A stretch of 64,000 bases of DNA from contig CAWABB010000001.1 of assembly GCA_963780165.1 (NCBI GenBank), positions 558,001 to 622,000 on the forward strand. Direction: 5' to 3'. The notes under the pieces were generated by a model. The model searched no databases, was not told the DNA's origin, and saw nothing but the letters and a program-made list of their open reading frames with translations. Each line of letters opens with the position of its first letter. The stretch's first letter is position 1. Made by a program: the position numbers and the translations under genes. This document shows, piece by piece, positions 16,901-26,129 of this stretch. The DNA comes from CAWABB01 sp963780165 (lineage in GTDB: Bacteria; Bacteroidota; Ignavibacteria; UBA10030; UBA6906).

Positions 16901-18322
16901 TCACGAGGAGACATCGTTCTCAATCAACGCGAGCTGCTCGCGGGAGATCTCGCGGATGGTTTTGCGGTGCCGCGGATTGCGCACGTAATTCGCGAGCACT
17001 TTGTAGCTGTCGTAGTCGAACCACGGCCCCGCAGTGAAGAGCGGGAGGTGCCCCATCTCGGTGATCCGGTGTCCGGACAGAAGACACCATTGATCGACGA
17101 GGAACATCTCTCCGCCCTGATCGCCGGGCGCCCGCTCCGTGATCGCGATCGGCCCGCGGAAAGGCCAGGCATACACGCGCCGACGCTCGAAGGCACGCTC
17201 AAAGCGCTGGTTGTGCGCCTCCGGCGGCTCCTCGCCGATGCACGCACCAGGGCAGCGGTGGAGCTGGTACTGGAAGCAGGCGCCGCGCGACGTATCGAGG
17301 CCGAGGAGCTTGTGGCAGAGCTGGTACTCCTTCGCGCTCTCCTGCAGAAACCGATTCGCCTGGGCCTTGTACTTGAACACGGCCATCACGCGATGCGCTT
17401 CGGCGGGAGGCACGGCCTCGCCGCTCGTCAGCGCAAGACGGAAGTAGCCTTCCGGAGTGATCTCGCGCCACGCGACAATCAGAGGCTTCGTGGATCGCGA
17501 GACCTGGTTGTAGACCGGATGGAGCGTCTTGATCAGCTGCAGTTCCAGCAACAGAGCCCCGAGCTCACCTGCTGTTTCACGAGCCTCGACGCGCACGACC
17601 TGCTGGCAAAGACCCTGCTCTCGATCGCTCCCGAAGTGATCCAGGACCCGGTCCCGGATGCTCAGGCTCTTGCCGACGTACAGGACCTCGCCCCCTGCGC
17701 CATAGAAGAGATAGACGCCGGGGCCGGTCGGAAGTTCGTCGATTGCGCCGCGGTCCATTTGCGCAGGAAGGGTCCTTGTGCGGAGGAGTCGGGCGATCAG
17801 CTCTTCCCACTTCTTCTTCTCGACCTCCTCCTGCATCATCTCGAGGAATGAATGCACCGCCATCACGTCGCCCATCGCCCTGTGCCGCTGCGTACAGTCG
17901 ATCGCATGCCGCTCGATGATGGAGGAGAGGTCGTGGCGGCGATGCTCGGGATGGAGCGCGCGGGAGAGCTTCACGGTGCACAGGCACCGCGCGGAAAATC
18001 TCCGGCCGAGCCGCGCGAACTCTTCCTTCACGAAGGAGTAATCGAAGCGGGCATTGTGCGCGACGAACACCGCGCCGTCCAGGAGACGGTGGACTTCTCT
18101 GGCGACAGCGGCAAACCGTGGGGCCCCTTCGAGGTCGGCGTTCCTGATCCCGGTGATCTGCTCGATCACGGGGCTGACGTACCGCTCGGGGTTGACCAGC
18201 GTCGAGAATCGCCGGACGATCTTGCCGCGCTCGACGCGCACGATGGCGATCTCGATGACGCGATGGTAGGCGGCGCTGGTGCCGGTCGTTTCGACGTCGA
18301 CGATTGCGAATGGTTCTCGCAT
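16901..18322 (-). CDS. DEDDh 3'-5' exonuclease fused to a UvrC-like GIY-YIG domain
   Basis: 473 aa. The N-terminal exonuclease domain is of the DnaQ/epsilon type (VDVETTG, D9/E11; HNARFDYSFVKEEF; final HRAMGDVMA). A GIY-YIG nuclease domain follows from about residue 209 (GPGVYLFYGAGGEVLYVGKS), then a Cys-containing segment (LGLDTSRGACFQYQLHRC..CIG) similar to the one after the UvrC nuclease domain. This layout is known in a DnaQ-UvrC-like family (related to Cho in enterobacteria and a mycobacterial exonuclease) thought to act in DNA repair. The HAD gene ends 7 nt upstream, so they are probably co-transcribed. Confidence 0.88.
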   Translation of the reverse strand: MREPFAIVDVETTGTSAAYHRVIEIAIVRVERGKIVRRFSTLVNPERYVSPVIEQITGIRNADLEGAPRFAAVAREVHRLLDGAVFVAHNARFDYSFVKEEFARLGRRFSARCLCTVKLSRALHPEHRRHDLSSIIERHAIDCTQRHRAMGDVMAVHSFLEMMQEEVEKKKWEELIARLLRTRTLPAQMDRGAIDELPTGPGVYLFYGAGGEVLYVGKSLSIRDRVLDHFGSDREQGLCQQVVRVEARETAGELGALLLELQLIKTLHPVYNQVSRSTKPLIVAWREITPEGYFRLALTSGEAVPPAEAHRVMAVFKYKAQANRFLQESAKEYQLCHKLLGLDTSRGACFQYQLHRCPGACIGEEPPEAHNQRFERAFERRRVYAWPFRGPIAITERAPGDQGGEMFLVDQWCLLSGHRITEMGHLPLFTAGPWFDYDSYKVLANYVRNPRHRKTIREISREQLALIENDVSS

Positions 18323-18329
18323 GCGGGGC

Positions 18330-19031
18330 TCAGACCCGGGCAAGCGCCGCAAGTGTGAGGAGGTCGGGAACCTCCAGGTCGGGCTGTGGCGAAACGGCAG
18401 GCGTCGCGCCGAAAACAGCGCGCGCCGAGTCCCGCCTGACCCAGACAGTTGCGAGCCCGGCCGCACGGCCCGGAATGATGTCGTGAAACGTGCTCTGGGC
18501 CACGTGTACGATGGAGCGGGGATCCCCCGTCGTCTCTTTGATGAGTGCAGCGAACATCGCGGGGGACGGCTTGTACGCCCCCACCTGCTCCGCCGTCACG
18601 ACATGGTCGATGGCGACGCCGAGCTTCGCGTGCGTCTGCGCGAACAGATCGTCGTCCACGTTCGAGAGGACAGCAAGCTTGAACCGCTTCCTGAGCCGCG
18701 CGAGCGCGGACGCAGTATCGTCGAACGGCCTCCAGTGGGGCAGCGACCTGTCAAGGCATTCGAGCTCGTCGGAATCCGGGGAGAATCCATACGTCGCACC
18801 GAAACGCCGCACCACCTCACGGAGGACCTGGCGGTACGGGATATAGGCGGAGGCTTCCGCTTCAGTCTCGTAATCTGCATACCGGGCAAGGATCTCCCCG
18901 TCTGCCGGGAAGACGCCCCGGGACGCGAAGACTACCTTCAGCGCCGCGAGAATTCCGGACTCCCAGTCGATCAGCGTGCCGTAACAGTCAAACGACACAA
19001 CGCTGAACCTCTCGAACTTGTCTGTCGCCAT
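18330..19031 (-). CDS. HAD-family hydrolase (haloacid dehalogenase type II-like)
   Basis: 233 aa. HAD motif I is SFDCYGTLIDW (nucleophile Asp), motif II AVLSNVDDD, motif III around GAYKPSP, and motif IV VAQSTFHDIIPG. The DCYGTL form is typical of L-2-haloacid dehalogenases and related phosphatases; the substrate is unknown. I chose the ATG at 19031 (GGGGA seven bases upstream) rather than a GTG at 19043, because the upstream GTG lies only 3 bp from the T run of the preceding gene's terminator. The exonuclease gene follows with a 7-nt gap. Confidence 0.87.
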   Translation of the reverse strand: MATDKFERFSVVSFDCYGTLIDWESGILAALKVVFASRGVFPADGEILARYADYETEAEASAYIPYRQVLREVVRRFGATYGFSPDSDELECLDRSLPHWRPFDDTASALARLRKRFKLAVLSNVDDDLFAQTHAKLGVAIDHVVTAEQVGAYKPSPAMFAALIKETTGDPRSIVHVAQSTFHDIIPGRAAGLATVWVRRDSARAVFGATPAVSPQPDLEVPDLLTLAALARV

Positions 19032-19045
19032 GGGCTTCCCCACAC

Positions 19046-19084
19046 AAAAAAGAAGGGCCGCTACCCCGGTCGGGATAACGGCCC
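19046..19084 (-). terminator. Intrinsic terminator after the small Lys/Cys-rich protein
   Basis: A 13-bp stem with G-U pairs (19055-19067 with 19072-19084) and a 4-nt loop, followed on the minus strand by a short purine-pyrimidine step and six T residues. It ends only 15 bp before the HAD start codon. Confidence 0.88.
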
Positions 19085-19105
19085 ATAGTCATCCTGCGCG
19101 ACCGG

Positions 19106-19411
19106 TCAGTTCACTTTCGCCGGCTTGGCAGCTTCAGGTTTGGCAGCTTCAGTGGTCGTCTTCTTCGTGGACTTCTGGCTCTTCTCAGCCTTCTTGTCCT
19201 TCGAGTTCTTCATGTCGCCGCAGCACCCTGTCGATTCCCCGCATCCGGCGTCCTTGGCCTTATCCATACATCCAGCGTCCTTGGCCTTTTCAGTGGTCTT
19301 GGGCGCGGCGGCCTTATCCGTCGCGGGCTTGTCCGTCGCCGGCTTGTCCTGTGCCATTGCGATGCCGAAACTGAGGGCCACGACAAGTGTGGCGATTGCA
19401 AGTCTCTTCAT
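19106..19411 (-). CDS. Small exported Ala/Lys-rich protein with a Cys cluster
   Basis: 101 aa. A clear signal peptide (MKRLAIATLVVALSFGIAMA) is followed by a low-complexity mature part: two PATDK units, two KAKDAGC units, then GESTGCCGDMKN, and a Lys/Ala/Thr/Pro tail with repeated AAKPE. The four cysteines (KDAGC, KDAGC, GCC) may bind metal or form disulfides; this is inference. AAGGAG precedes the ATG and a strong terminator follows, so it is an independent transcription unit. I recognise no family. Confidence 0.75.
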   Translation of the reverse strand: MKRLAIATLVVALSFGIAMAQDKPATDKPATDKAAAPKTTEKAKDAGCMDKAKDAGCGESTGCCGDMKNSKDKKAEKSQKSTKKTTTEAAKPEAAKPAKVN

Positions 19412-19484
19412 CCTTCACTCCTTCGGGTTTGTGGTTCGGTGATACACTATGATAGACAAACGGGCGTAAAAAAGCAAAAACGGG

Positions 19485-20018
19485 CTAGCGCCGGTACCAA
19501 TCCACCCACGACACCTGGCATTCCTCGGTCATAAACTCGGTGGCCGACGGGAGGAAGGTGACGCGCACGAACTCGCCCTCAATCCGGAAGTCGAAGTAGG
19601 CGTTCAGAGGCACGTGGCCCGCAATACTGTTCCTCCCTGATTCCCGGACCTCCACCGTTGCGGACTGCGAGAAGGGCGACGTCGAGAATGTGCGTCCGGG
19701 AGGAGCGAATGTGAAGCCTTCGAGATTCGGGCGCTGCGCCGGAGTCGTCCGGATCAGCAGGACGACCCGATCGGGCGCGCCTGCATGTTTCGCCTGCAGC
19801 GAGATGGTGCCGATGTCGCTGTCCAGGACGAACCCGGGGAGTTCCGGACGGTAGCCCTCCCGGCCCTCAACCCAGTCGACGCCCTTGATCATCTGGATTT
19901 CATACGGTGCGTCACCCATGCTGCCGTCCGCCGATGCGCACCCGGCAAAGAACAGGGGAAGGATCGCCGCCGTAGCGACGATTGAGATTGCGACTGCCTG
20001 CAGGTCCAGAAGCCTCAT
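19485..20018 (-). CDS. Putative lipoprotein of unknown function
   Basis: 177 aa from the ATG at 20018. The N-terminus is a lipoprotein signal with lipobox LFFAGC, followed by a single beta-rich domain (FVLDSDIGTISLQAKHAG, VVLLIRTTPAQRP, VTFLPSATEFMTEECQVSWVDWYRR). No family is recognised. It is transcribed divergently from the metallophosphoesterase gene, from which it is 75 bp apart. Confidence 0.7.
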   Translation of the reverse strand: MRLLDLQAVAISIVATAAILPLFFAGCASADGSMGDAPYEIQMIKGVDWVEGREGYRPELPGFVLDSDIGTISLQAKHAGAPDRVVLLIRTTPAQRPNLEGFTFAPPGRTFSTSPFSQSATVEVRESGRNSIAGHVPLNAYFDFRIEGEFVRVTFLPSATEFMTEECQVSWVDWYRR

Positions 20019-20093
20019 GTCCAAATCTACGCCTCTCGCGTGTCGCGGTCAAGGCCTCCGGCTTGCATTTTTCGTCCATGTCAGGTATGCTAT

Positions 20094-21089
20094 ATGATGA
20101 TTGTTGGTTACCGTTTGCCTGCGTTAGGGTTCCTGGCCGCCGCTCTGACCGTTGTCCTCGGTTGCTCGGATGATCCCCCCCTTCCCCCCTTCACCGCGAT
20201 GGCGCTCCCGGCAGATTCGCTCAGGGCTCACGAGATCGTGTTCGTGAGCGACACGCAGGCACCGCTGTGGGTCGAGACGCTTGTTCTTGAGGAGGACCAC
20301 AACCGCGAGGCGACCGCGCGGATATTCCAGGACATCGGCGCCCGGAAGCCTGCCTCGGTTTTCATGCTCGGGGACGTTGTCAGCCTCGGCTTCGACGAGG
20401 ACGAGTGGCGGATCATGGGCACGCTCATCGACGGGCTCAGGTCGGAGGGGATTCCTGTCAACGCCATTCTCGGCAATCACGATGTGATGGTCGACGCGGC
20501 CATGGGCGAAGAGAAGTTCCAGCGATACTTCCCCTCCCACCGCCGCACCGGATACGTGAAGATCGTCGACAGCATGGCGATCGTCCTCCTGAACTCGAAC
20601 TTCGGCGTCCTGGAGGATGTCGCGCAGGAATCACAGCAGCAGTGGTACGAGCAGACGATGACCGATCTATCCCGCGACCCGGGCATTGTCGCGATCATCG
20701 TGACCTGCCACCATTCACCGTTCACGAACAGCATCCTCGTCGGTTCGTCGCCGCAATCGGAAGAGCATTTTGTCAAGCGCTACCTTGCGGAGCCCAAAGC
20801 GCGGTTGTTCCTGAGCGGGCACGCGCACGTCTTCGAGCACTTCAGGAAGGAGGGGAAGGATTTCCTGGTGATCGGAGGGGGGGGAGGGCTTCAGCATCCG
20901 AGGTACACGGGGAACGAGCAGAAGCACGCCGATTTGTCCCCGACGCACGTGAAGCCGAAATTCCACTACACCTATGTCCGCCGATTCGGGCAACGCCTCG
21001 AGGTCACGGTGCGGCGGCTCGAAGCGGACAAGAGGCTGACAACCGACTACTACGCGTTCAGCATCCCTCTGAGGGACGAGCGGAAGTAG
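20094..21089 (+). CDS. Metallophosphoesterase lipoprotein
   Basis: 331 aa from the first of two adjacent ATGs at 20094. A lipoprotein signal with lipobox VVLGC is followed by a calcineurin-type phosphoesterase domain: VFVSDTQ, VFMLGDVVSLG, NAILGNHDVM, VTCHHSPF and LFLSGHAHVFEHF. These supply the two-metal site residues of the family. It is probably anchored in the outer or inner membrane facing the periplasm; the substrate is unknown. It is a single plus-strand gene converging on the T9SS cargo gene downstream. Confidence 0.9.
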   Translation: MMIVGYRLPALGFLAAALTVVLGCSDDPPLPPFTAMALPADSLRAHEIVFVSDTQAPLWVETLVLEEDHNREATARIFQDIGARKPASVFMLGDVVSLGFDEDEWRIMGTLIDGLRSEGIPVNAILGNHDVMVDAAMGEEKFQRYFPSHRRTGYVKIVDSMAIVLLNSNFGVLEDVAQESQQQWYEQTMTDLSRDPGIVAIIVTCHHSPFTNSILVGSSPQSEEHFVKRYLAEPKARLFLSGHAHVFEHFRKEGKDFLVIGGGGGLQHPRYTGNEQKHADLSPTHVKPKFHYTYVRRFGQRLEVTVRRLEADKRLTTDYYAFSIPLRDERK

Positions 21090-21155
21090 GAGGCCGGAGC
21101 CGTTCTGGGGCCTGCTCTTCGCGTCTGCTACCCGGCAGCGCGTGAATCGCGATCG

Positions 21156-23318
21156 CTACCGGACCATCACCATTTTCCGCGTCTGCATAGAACCCGCCAC
21201 CTGAAGGCGGTACACATACACCCCGCTCGCCATCCCTGTTGCGTCGAACGTCACTTCGTAGGTGCCGGCAGCTTTCTTCTCATCCACCAGTACCATTACT
21301 TCACGGCCAAGGATATCATACACTGTCAGGCGAACATCACTGGCTACGGGCAACCGATAGCTGACAACCGTTGTCGGATTGAAGGGATTGGGGTAATTCT
21401 GAAGCAGTAAGAAGTACTCAACCTGCCGGCCTTCTTCATCCGATGCAGAGGTCGTAGACTGGACACTCCTGTACACCCCGTGTCCATACGTTGCAGCGTA
21501 GAGACATCCGCTGCCGTCCAGGGCGATGCCCTGGACGTTCAGACACGGAAGTCCCTGATTGAGGGGCGACCAGGATATCCCATCATCGGTTGACCGGAAC
21601 ACACCCGTTGCGTTATCGCCGGAGAAGATCGCTCCGTTCTTGTTGACAGCAAAATCCCACCCCGCCGCGTCCCTGCTGCTTGGATCGGCCGGCAGCCACG
21701 TGTTGCCATCATCGGTAGAACGATAGATGAGTTGTTGTGGAGGAGTCTCGAAGTCTGAAACGCTCGCGAGGATCGTTCCTGTACCCGTTCGTGTCAGCGA
21801 TCGCACAATCCTGTCGGGAAAGGCGACGACCATCCAATGCTCGCCACTATCTGTCGAACGGAAGAGTCCGCGCAAGAATGTGCCCGCAAAGACAGTGCTC
21901 CCCTCGTCGGCCAGCAGGCAGAGTGGGCGCGTGGTCGTGTATTCGCCAACATTGATGTGCGCCCACGTTGACCCGTTGTCCGTCGACCGCTCGACTCCGC
22001 CGTTGTAGTCACCGGCAAAGACATGGCCATATGGACTGACGGCCAGAGAAATCAGCGTAAGGTCCTTTTGCAGGGGATTGCTCCAGGTCGCCCCCGCATC
22101 AGTCGATCGAATCAACCCGCCTCCGCCGGCCGCCCAGATGCTCTGTTGCTGATCCACTACGATACACTCCACCACGGGTATGCCAATGCCAATACTGAAC
22201 GGGAACCATGTGTTGCCCCGGTCTGTGGAGTGGTGAATGCCGAGCGGTGTTCTGGAGTAGACAAGAATCCCGCTCGCAGGGTGACTCCCGATCGCGAGGA
22301 CAACGCCGCCCGAGAGGCCTGCACTGTCGATCTGTTCCCAGCTCTCCCCGGCGTTCGTCGACCTGAGCATCCCAAGCCAACTACTGTCCGCCGGTCCTCC
22401 GACCATCACATTCCCGCTTTCATCGGCGTCGATGGACCAGAAATTCCCCGCCGAAGCGATTCTTTGGATCCAGGAGGCGCCATCATCGAAAGAGACATAG
22501 ACGCCGTTCCCTGCGCCAAAGATCGTTCCTCCGTGAGTTCTCACAAGCGCGCCTACACGGACCTCAGGATCGATGACGGACCACGTGGAGCCTGTGTCGG
22601 TGGAGCGAACAATTCCGCTTGCGGTCGCCGCAATACACGCCCCGTTGCCTATTTCTACGAGAGCGTCGGTCGACACATCTCCAAGATCGGACCCTATCCA
22701 GGTTTGGCCGTCATCGGTCGACCGGAAGATCCCGCCGACTGTCCCCCCGGTCCAGGGGTCCCACCACCCTGTTGCTCCGACAAGAATGACGCCGCTGCTC
22801 GTCACCGTAGCCGAATTTACCCGTCCTACGACAGGCGCGGCGGTCTGGCGCCAGGTACGTCCCGTGTCTGCCGAAATCACGAGTCCGTCGATTCCCGCAC
22901 CAGCAATCACCCCATCCGCATTGACGTTGAGTGAGGTGGCGTATGGGCCGGAGGGATTGGCCCAGGTAACCCCTGCGTCGGTCGAGCGGAAGATGCCCTG
23001 ATCAGTGGCCCGGAGGACCACCAAATCTACCTTTCCCAGGGCGAAGGTGAACGCAGGTTCCTCCCATCCGCAGCCGTCAAGCCGGTACCATGTCTTTCCA
23101 CCGTTCTCTGATGTGAAGAAGCCACTGCTGTATTCGGGGAGTGACGCGCCAGCGAAGCAACTGCCGTTTGGCAGTATGAGCACCGGGGAAATCTGTGACG
23201 GGAGCAAGGGCCAGGCGGCCTTCTCCCAGAAGTTCGTCTGGGCTTCACTGCCCGGGCAAAAAAGAGCAAGCGTCGAAAGCATCGCAATGCACCTGCTCGT
23301 TCGCGCAGAACTCCTCAT
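21156..23318 (-). CDS. Secreted YCF48/BNR-repeat beta-propeller protein with T9SS sorting domain
   Basis: 720 aa. After a signal peptide (CIAMLSTLALFCPGSEA) come about 12 repeats of roughly 45 residues carrying the RSTDxGxTW motif (for example GIFRSTDAGVTW, GVFRSTDDGISW), typical of sialidase/YCF48-like beta-propellers. The last 85 residues are a type A T9SS C-terminal domain beginning at LLQNYPNPFNPTT and ending QTRKMVMVR. It is exported to the cell surface or released by the type IX system and probably binds or senses an extracellular ligand; no catalytic Asp-box enzyme can be claimed. Similar in design to the gene at 58249. Confidence 0.88.
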   Translation of the reverse strand: MRSSARTSRCIAMLSTLALFCPGSEAQTNFWEKAAWPLLPSQISPVLILPNGSCFAGASLPEYSSGFFTSENGGKTWYRLDGCGWEEPAFTFALGKVDLVVLRATDQGIFRSTDAGVTWANPSGPYATSLNVNADGVIAGAGIDGLVISADTGRTWRQTAAPVVGRVNSATVTSSGVILVGATGWWDPWTGGTVGGIFRSTDDGQTWIGSDLGDVSTDALVEIGNGACIAATASGIVRSTDTGSTWSVIDPEVRVGALVRTHGGTIFGAGNGVYVSFDDGASWIQRIASAGNFWSIDADESGNVMVGGPADSSWLGMLRSTNAGESWEQIDSAGLSGGVVLAIGSHPASGILVYSRTPLGIHHSTDRGNTWFPFSIGIGIPVVECIVVDQQQSIWAAGGGGLIRSTDAGATWSNPLQKDLTLISLAVSPYGHVFAGDYNGGVERSTDNGSTWAHINVGEYTTTRPLCLLADEGSTVFAGTFLRGLFRSTDSGEHWMVVAFPDRIVRSLTRTGTGTILASVSDFETPPQQLIYRSTDDGNTWLPADPSSRDAAGWDFAVNKNGAIFSGDNATGVFRSTDDGISWSPLNQGLPCLNVQGIALDGSGCLYAATYGHGVYRSVQSTTSASDEEGRQVEYFLLLQNYPNPFNPTTVVSYRLPVASDVRLTVYDILGREVMVLVDEKKAAGTYEVTFDATGMASGVYVYRLQVAGSMQTRKMVMVR

Positions 23319-23552
23319 GTAGAATCACCCCTTCCGTTAATGAAGCGAAGGTGTCTCTTCACAATGCCATCCGGCCGGAATCAGTCTATGTGCCTTCCGA
23401 TCAATCCTGAGGACATGATCGTTTGACCCTCTGCCTTGTTCGTTCCTCTTCGTTGACACAGGACAACAGAATCGATTTCAACGGGAATTCACAATTTCGT
23501 GCGCCGCTGGATTTTTGACAGAGTAGAGGTCCCACACCGACTGTCGCCGATC

Positions 23553-25916
23553 TCACCTCGCAAGCAATAACTTTATGCTTTGCACACGGTCCCCCGCTCC
23601 GCTCCTCGGTTCCCCTGCGGCGGACCCCAAAGGGCGGGCATGAAGCCGACAGACATAGACCCCGCTCGACAGCCCGGACGCGTCGAATGTGAGCTCGTGG
23701 ACGCCCGCCTCGGACCGCCCGCTCGCCAACACCGTGACCTCCCGGCCCAACACATCAAAGACGGCGACCTTGACTTCGCTCGCCGCCGGCAACGAGTATC
23801 TGATCGTGGTGGTGGGGTTGAACGGGTTCGGGTAGTTCTGCTCGAGCGAGAAGGCGGCCGGCAGACCGGCCGAAGGCAATGAGGCATCCCGCCCGGCCAC
23901 ATCGTTGATGATGCCGGCGGAGGTATAGTATGGCAGATACGTCTCGCGCACCCTCGCGGCCGTGGCTTTCTCGGTGGTTCGGTTCATGTGGATGAGCCCC
24001 ATGTACTGGTAGCTCTTCGGCGCGAGATGCGTGTACCAGTCGAATGCGGTCCACCAGGTGGCGCCCACAACGAACCCGTCGGGATTCTCGGAGCCGTCAG
24101 GATTCATCTGGCTGTACTCAGCCAGCGCCGCGAATGTCGAGTCGAATAGTACGATTTGCTCCCCCCCCTCCCCCCACACCCCCATCTCGGTATTCAACAC
24201 CGGCTTCTCCGGATAATGCGCGTGCGCGTCCTGCAGGAATTGCTTCGTCCCTTCGTAGTACGTCCCTCCATGAAACACCCCGAAGTACATCGTCCAGCCC
24301 GCAACGTCGCAGTTGGCCTGCGACGGATCATCCGGTCCCGGCCTGTCCGCCGCAGCCGACTGCGTCACCAGCCGTCCGTCGGGGTACTGCGTATCCAGCT
24401 CCGTATTGAGCGTCAGGTTGTACGCCGTCCTGTTCGTGACATCCTTGTTCTCGTTGCTGGTGCTCCAGAGGATGATCGACGCACGGTTTCTGTCGCGGAA
24501 GACCATCTCCCTCCACATCTGGTAGTGTACCCTCCGGAGAAGGTTCTGGTAGGTCCACGCGGCGGCATCATCGAACCACCACATGGGGATTTCCTCTTTG
24601 ACCATCAGGCCCACCCTGTCCGCCGCCATATACGTGAACGGGTGATTGGGATAGTGTGCCGTCCGGAGGAAGCTGGCGTTCAACCCCTTGATGACCTGCA
24701 TGTCCGAGAGAATCACCGCAGGGGGCACGCTGCGCCCGTAGTCCGGATGGTCTTCATGCCGGGCCACGCCCGAAAGGAACGTGTTCTTCCCGTTCAGGAA
24801 CAGCCGATGGCTGGAAGTTGTCACGGTGCGAATCCCGAACTGTGTGTGGTATCTGTCCACGACCTTCCCGGGATCTGCGCGGAGTACCACCTCGAGGACA
24901 TAGAGATTCGGCGTCCATGGCGACCACAGCTTCGGACCAGGGATCGAGATCGCCGTTCGCCAGGCCCGGGCGGAATCCGCAGGGATGGCGAGCGTGGTCG
25001 ATGCTTGCCCAACGACGGCAACGACCGGACCGGCGACGTCGGCAGGTAGCTCGGAACCCAGTGTGCTCGCATCCCATTCCGCGCGATGAACTGTGAGCTC
25101 CGCGGAAACTTCCACAGGCATCCCGAGGGTATTCACCACCGTGGTCGTGACCTCAATGCTGCCAAGAGTATCCAGCGGGATCACTTCGGCCCGGGCGACC
25201 GCGGTCCCCGTTGTGAACTCGAGATAGACCTCATGGACGATGCCCGTATAATTGAACCAGTCGCACCGCTGGTATGGAACGATATCCAGGCGTGTCCCCC
25301 AGGCCGGATTGTCGACCCGGACCGCGAGCACGTTCGTTGTGTCGTACGAGATCTGGGCGGTCACGTCAAACGCGAACGAGGCGTAGCCGCCTTCATGGTA
25401 TCCGACATACTGATCGTTCAGCCAGACGTCGGCGACGTAGTTCACCGAGTAGAACGTCAGCAGAACACGCGAACCCCGAAGCGAGTCCGGCACATCGAAC
25501 CTGCGGCGATACCAGACGCCATCCTCATAGAACTCAGGACATTTTTCGTATCCGAGGAGCTGATTCTCAACCGCCGGGAGGGCTTTCACCGGCCACGCGG
25601 CGTCATCATATAGTACGGTGTGCCGTCCCGCCGCCTCGGCAACCAGGTTGGCGTACCCCGCCGAATCGCGCCGCGTGAGACTGACCCCGTCAGCAGCCGC
25701 GAAGCGCCTGGAGCGCCACGCCCCGTTCAACGACATCGTCACCCGCTGCTGCTTCTCGAACCCGGGCATCGGCATGCCGTTCTGGTACGGGACGGTGACA
25801 CCGTCGAGCGTCCGCAGCTGAAGCGTTGGGGCCAACGTCGCGGGCTGCGCGAAGATCGAAGCAGAGGAGCCGGCAAGCAGCGCAGCAATAACGTAGAGAA
25901 GGGAGTTGGGGCGCAT
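23553..25916 (-). CDS. Secreted glycoside hydrolase family 2 with T9SS sorting domain
   Basis: 787 aa. A signal peptide is followed by a GH2 sugar-binding jelly roll (RRFDVPDSLRGSRVLLTFYS, VWLNDQYVGYHEGGYASF), immunoglobulin-like domain, and TIM barrel. The acid/base Glu is in STSNENKD near residue 485 and the nucleophile Glu is probably in VLNTEMGVWGE near 577. This suggests a beta-galactosidase, beta-glucuronidase or beta-mannosidase; the specificity is not readable. The C-terminus from about residue 695 is a T9SS type A domain (LEQNYPNPFNPTTT) with an unusual Gly/Ser/Ala/Arg loop before the last strand. It acts outside the cell in polysaccharide degradation. Confidence 0.9.
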   Translation of the reverse strand: MRPNSLLYVIAALLAGSSASIFAQPATLAPTLQLRTLDGVTVPYQNGMPMPGFEKQQRVTMSLNGAWRSRRFAAADGVSLTRRDSAGYANLVAEAAGRHTVLYDDAAWPVKALPAVENQLLGYEKCPEFYEDGVWYRRRFDVPDSLRGSRVLLTFYSVNYVADVWLNDQYVGYHEGGYASFAFDVTAQISYDTTNVLAVRVDNPAWGTRLDIVPYQRCDWFNYTGIVHEVYLEFTTGTAVARAEVIPLDTLGSIEVTTTVVNTLGMPVEVSAELTVHRAEWDASTLGSELPADVAGPVVAVVGQASTTLAIPADSARAWRTAISIPGPKLWSPWTPNLYVLEVVLRADPGKVVDRYHTQFGIRTVTTSSHRLFLNGKNTFLSGVARHEDHPDYGRSVPPAVILSDMQVIKGLNASFLRTAHYPNHPFTYMAADRVGLMVKEEIPMWWFDDAAAWTYQNLLRRVHYQMWREMVFRDRNRASIILWSTSNENKDVTNRTAYNLTLNTELDTQYPDGRLVTQSAAADRPGPDDPSQANCDVAGWTMYFGVFHGGTYYEGTKQFLQDAHAHYPEKPVLNTEMGVWGEGGEQIVLFDSTFAALAEYSQMNPDGSENPDGFVVGATWWTAFDWYTHLAPKSYQYMGLIHMNRTTEKATAARVRETYLPYYTSAGIINDVAGRDASLPSAGLPAAFSLEQNYPNPFNPTTTIRYSLPAASEVKVAVFDVLGREVTVLASGRSEAGVHELTFDASGLSSGVYVCRLHARPLGSAAGEPRSGAGDRVQSIKLLLAR

Positions 25917-26129
25917 CCTGGGTACTCCACGTCAGGAGTGAGCGTGACCGGAAATCAAAAGGTGAACGGATAGAGCATATTAACGAAGTATAAGAAAGCA
26001 GCGCGGAGAGAGCAAGTAGCCCGGTCTGGCATAAGTCCCTCGAAGCCAGGGATCACGCGCCACTGTCAGACATCGGGGGCTTCCCTCACCTTCTTGAATG
26101 CGGAACCGCTATGTCGTATGTTTTGCATC

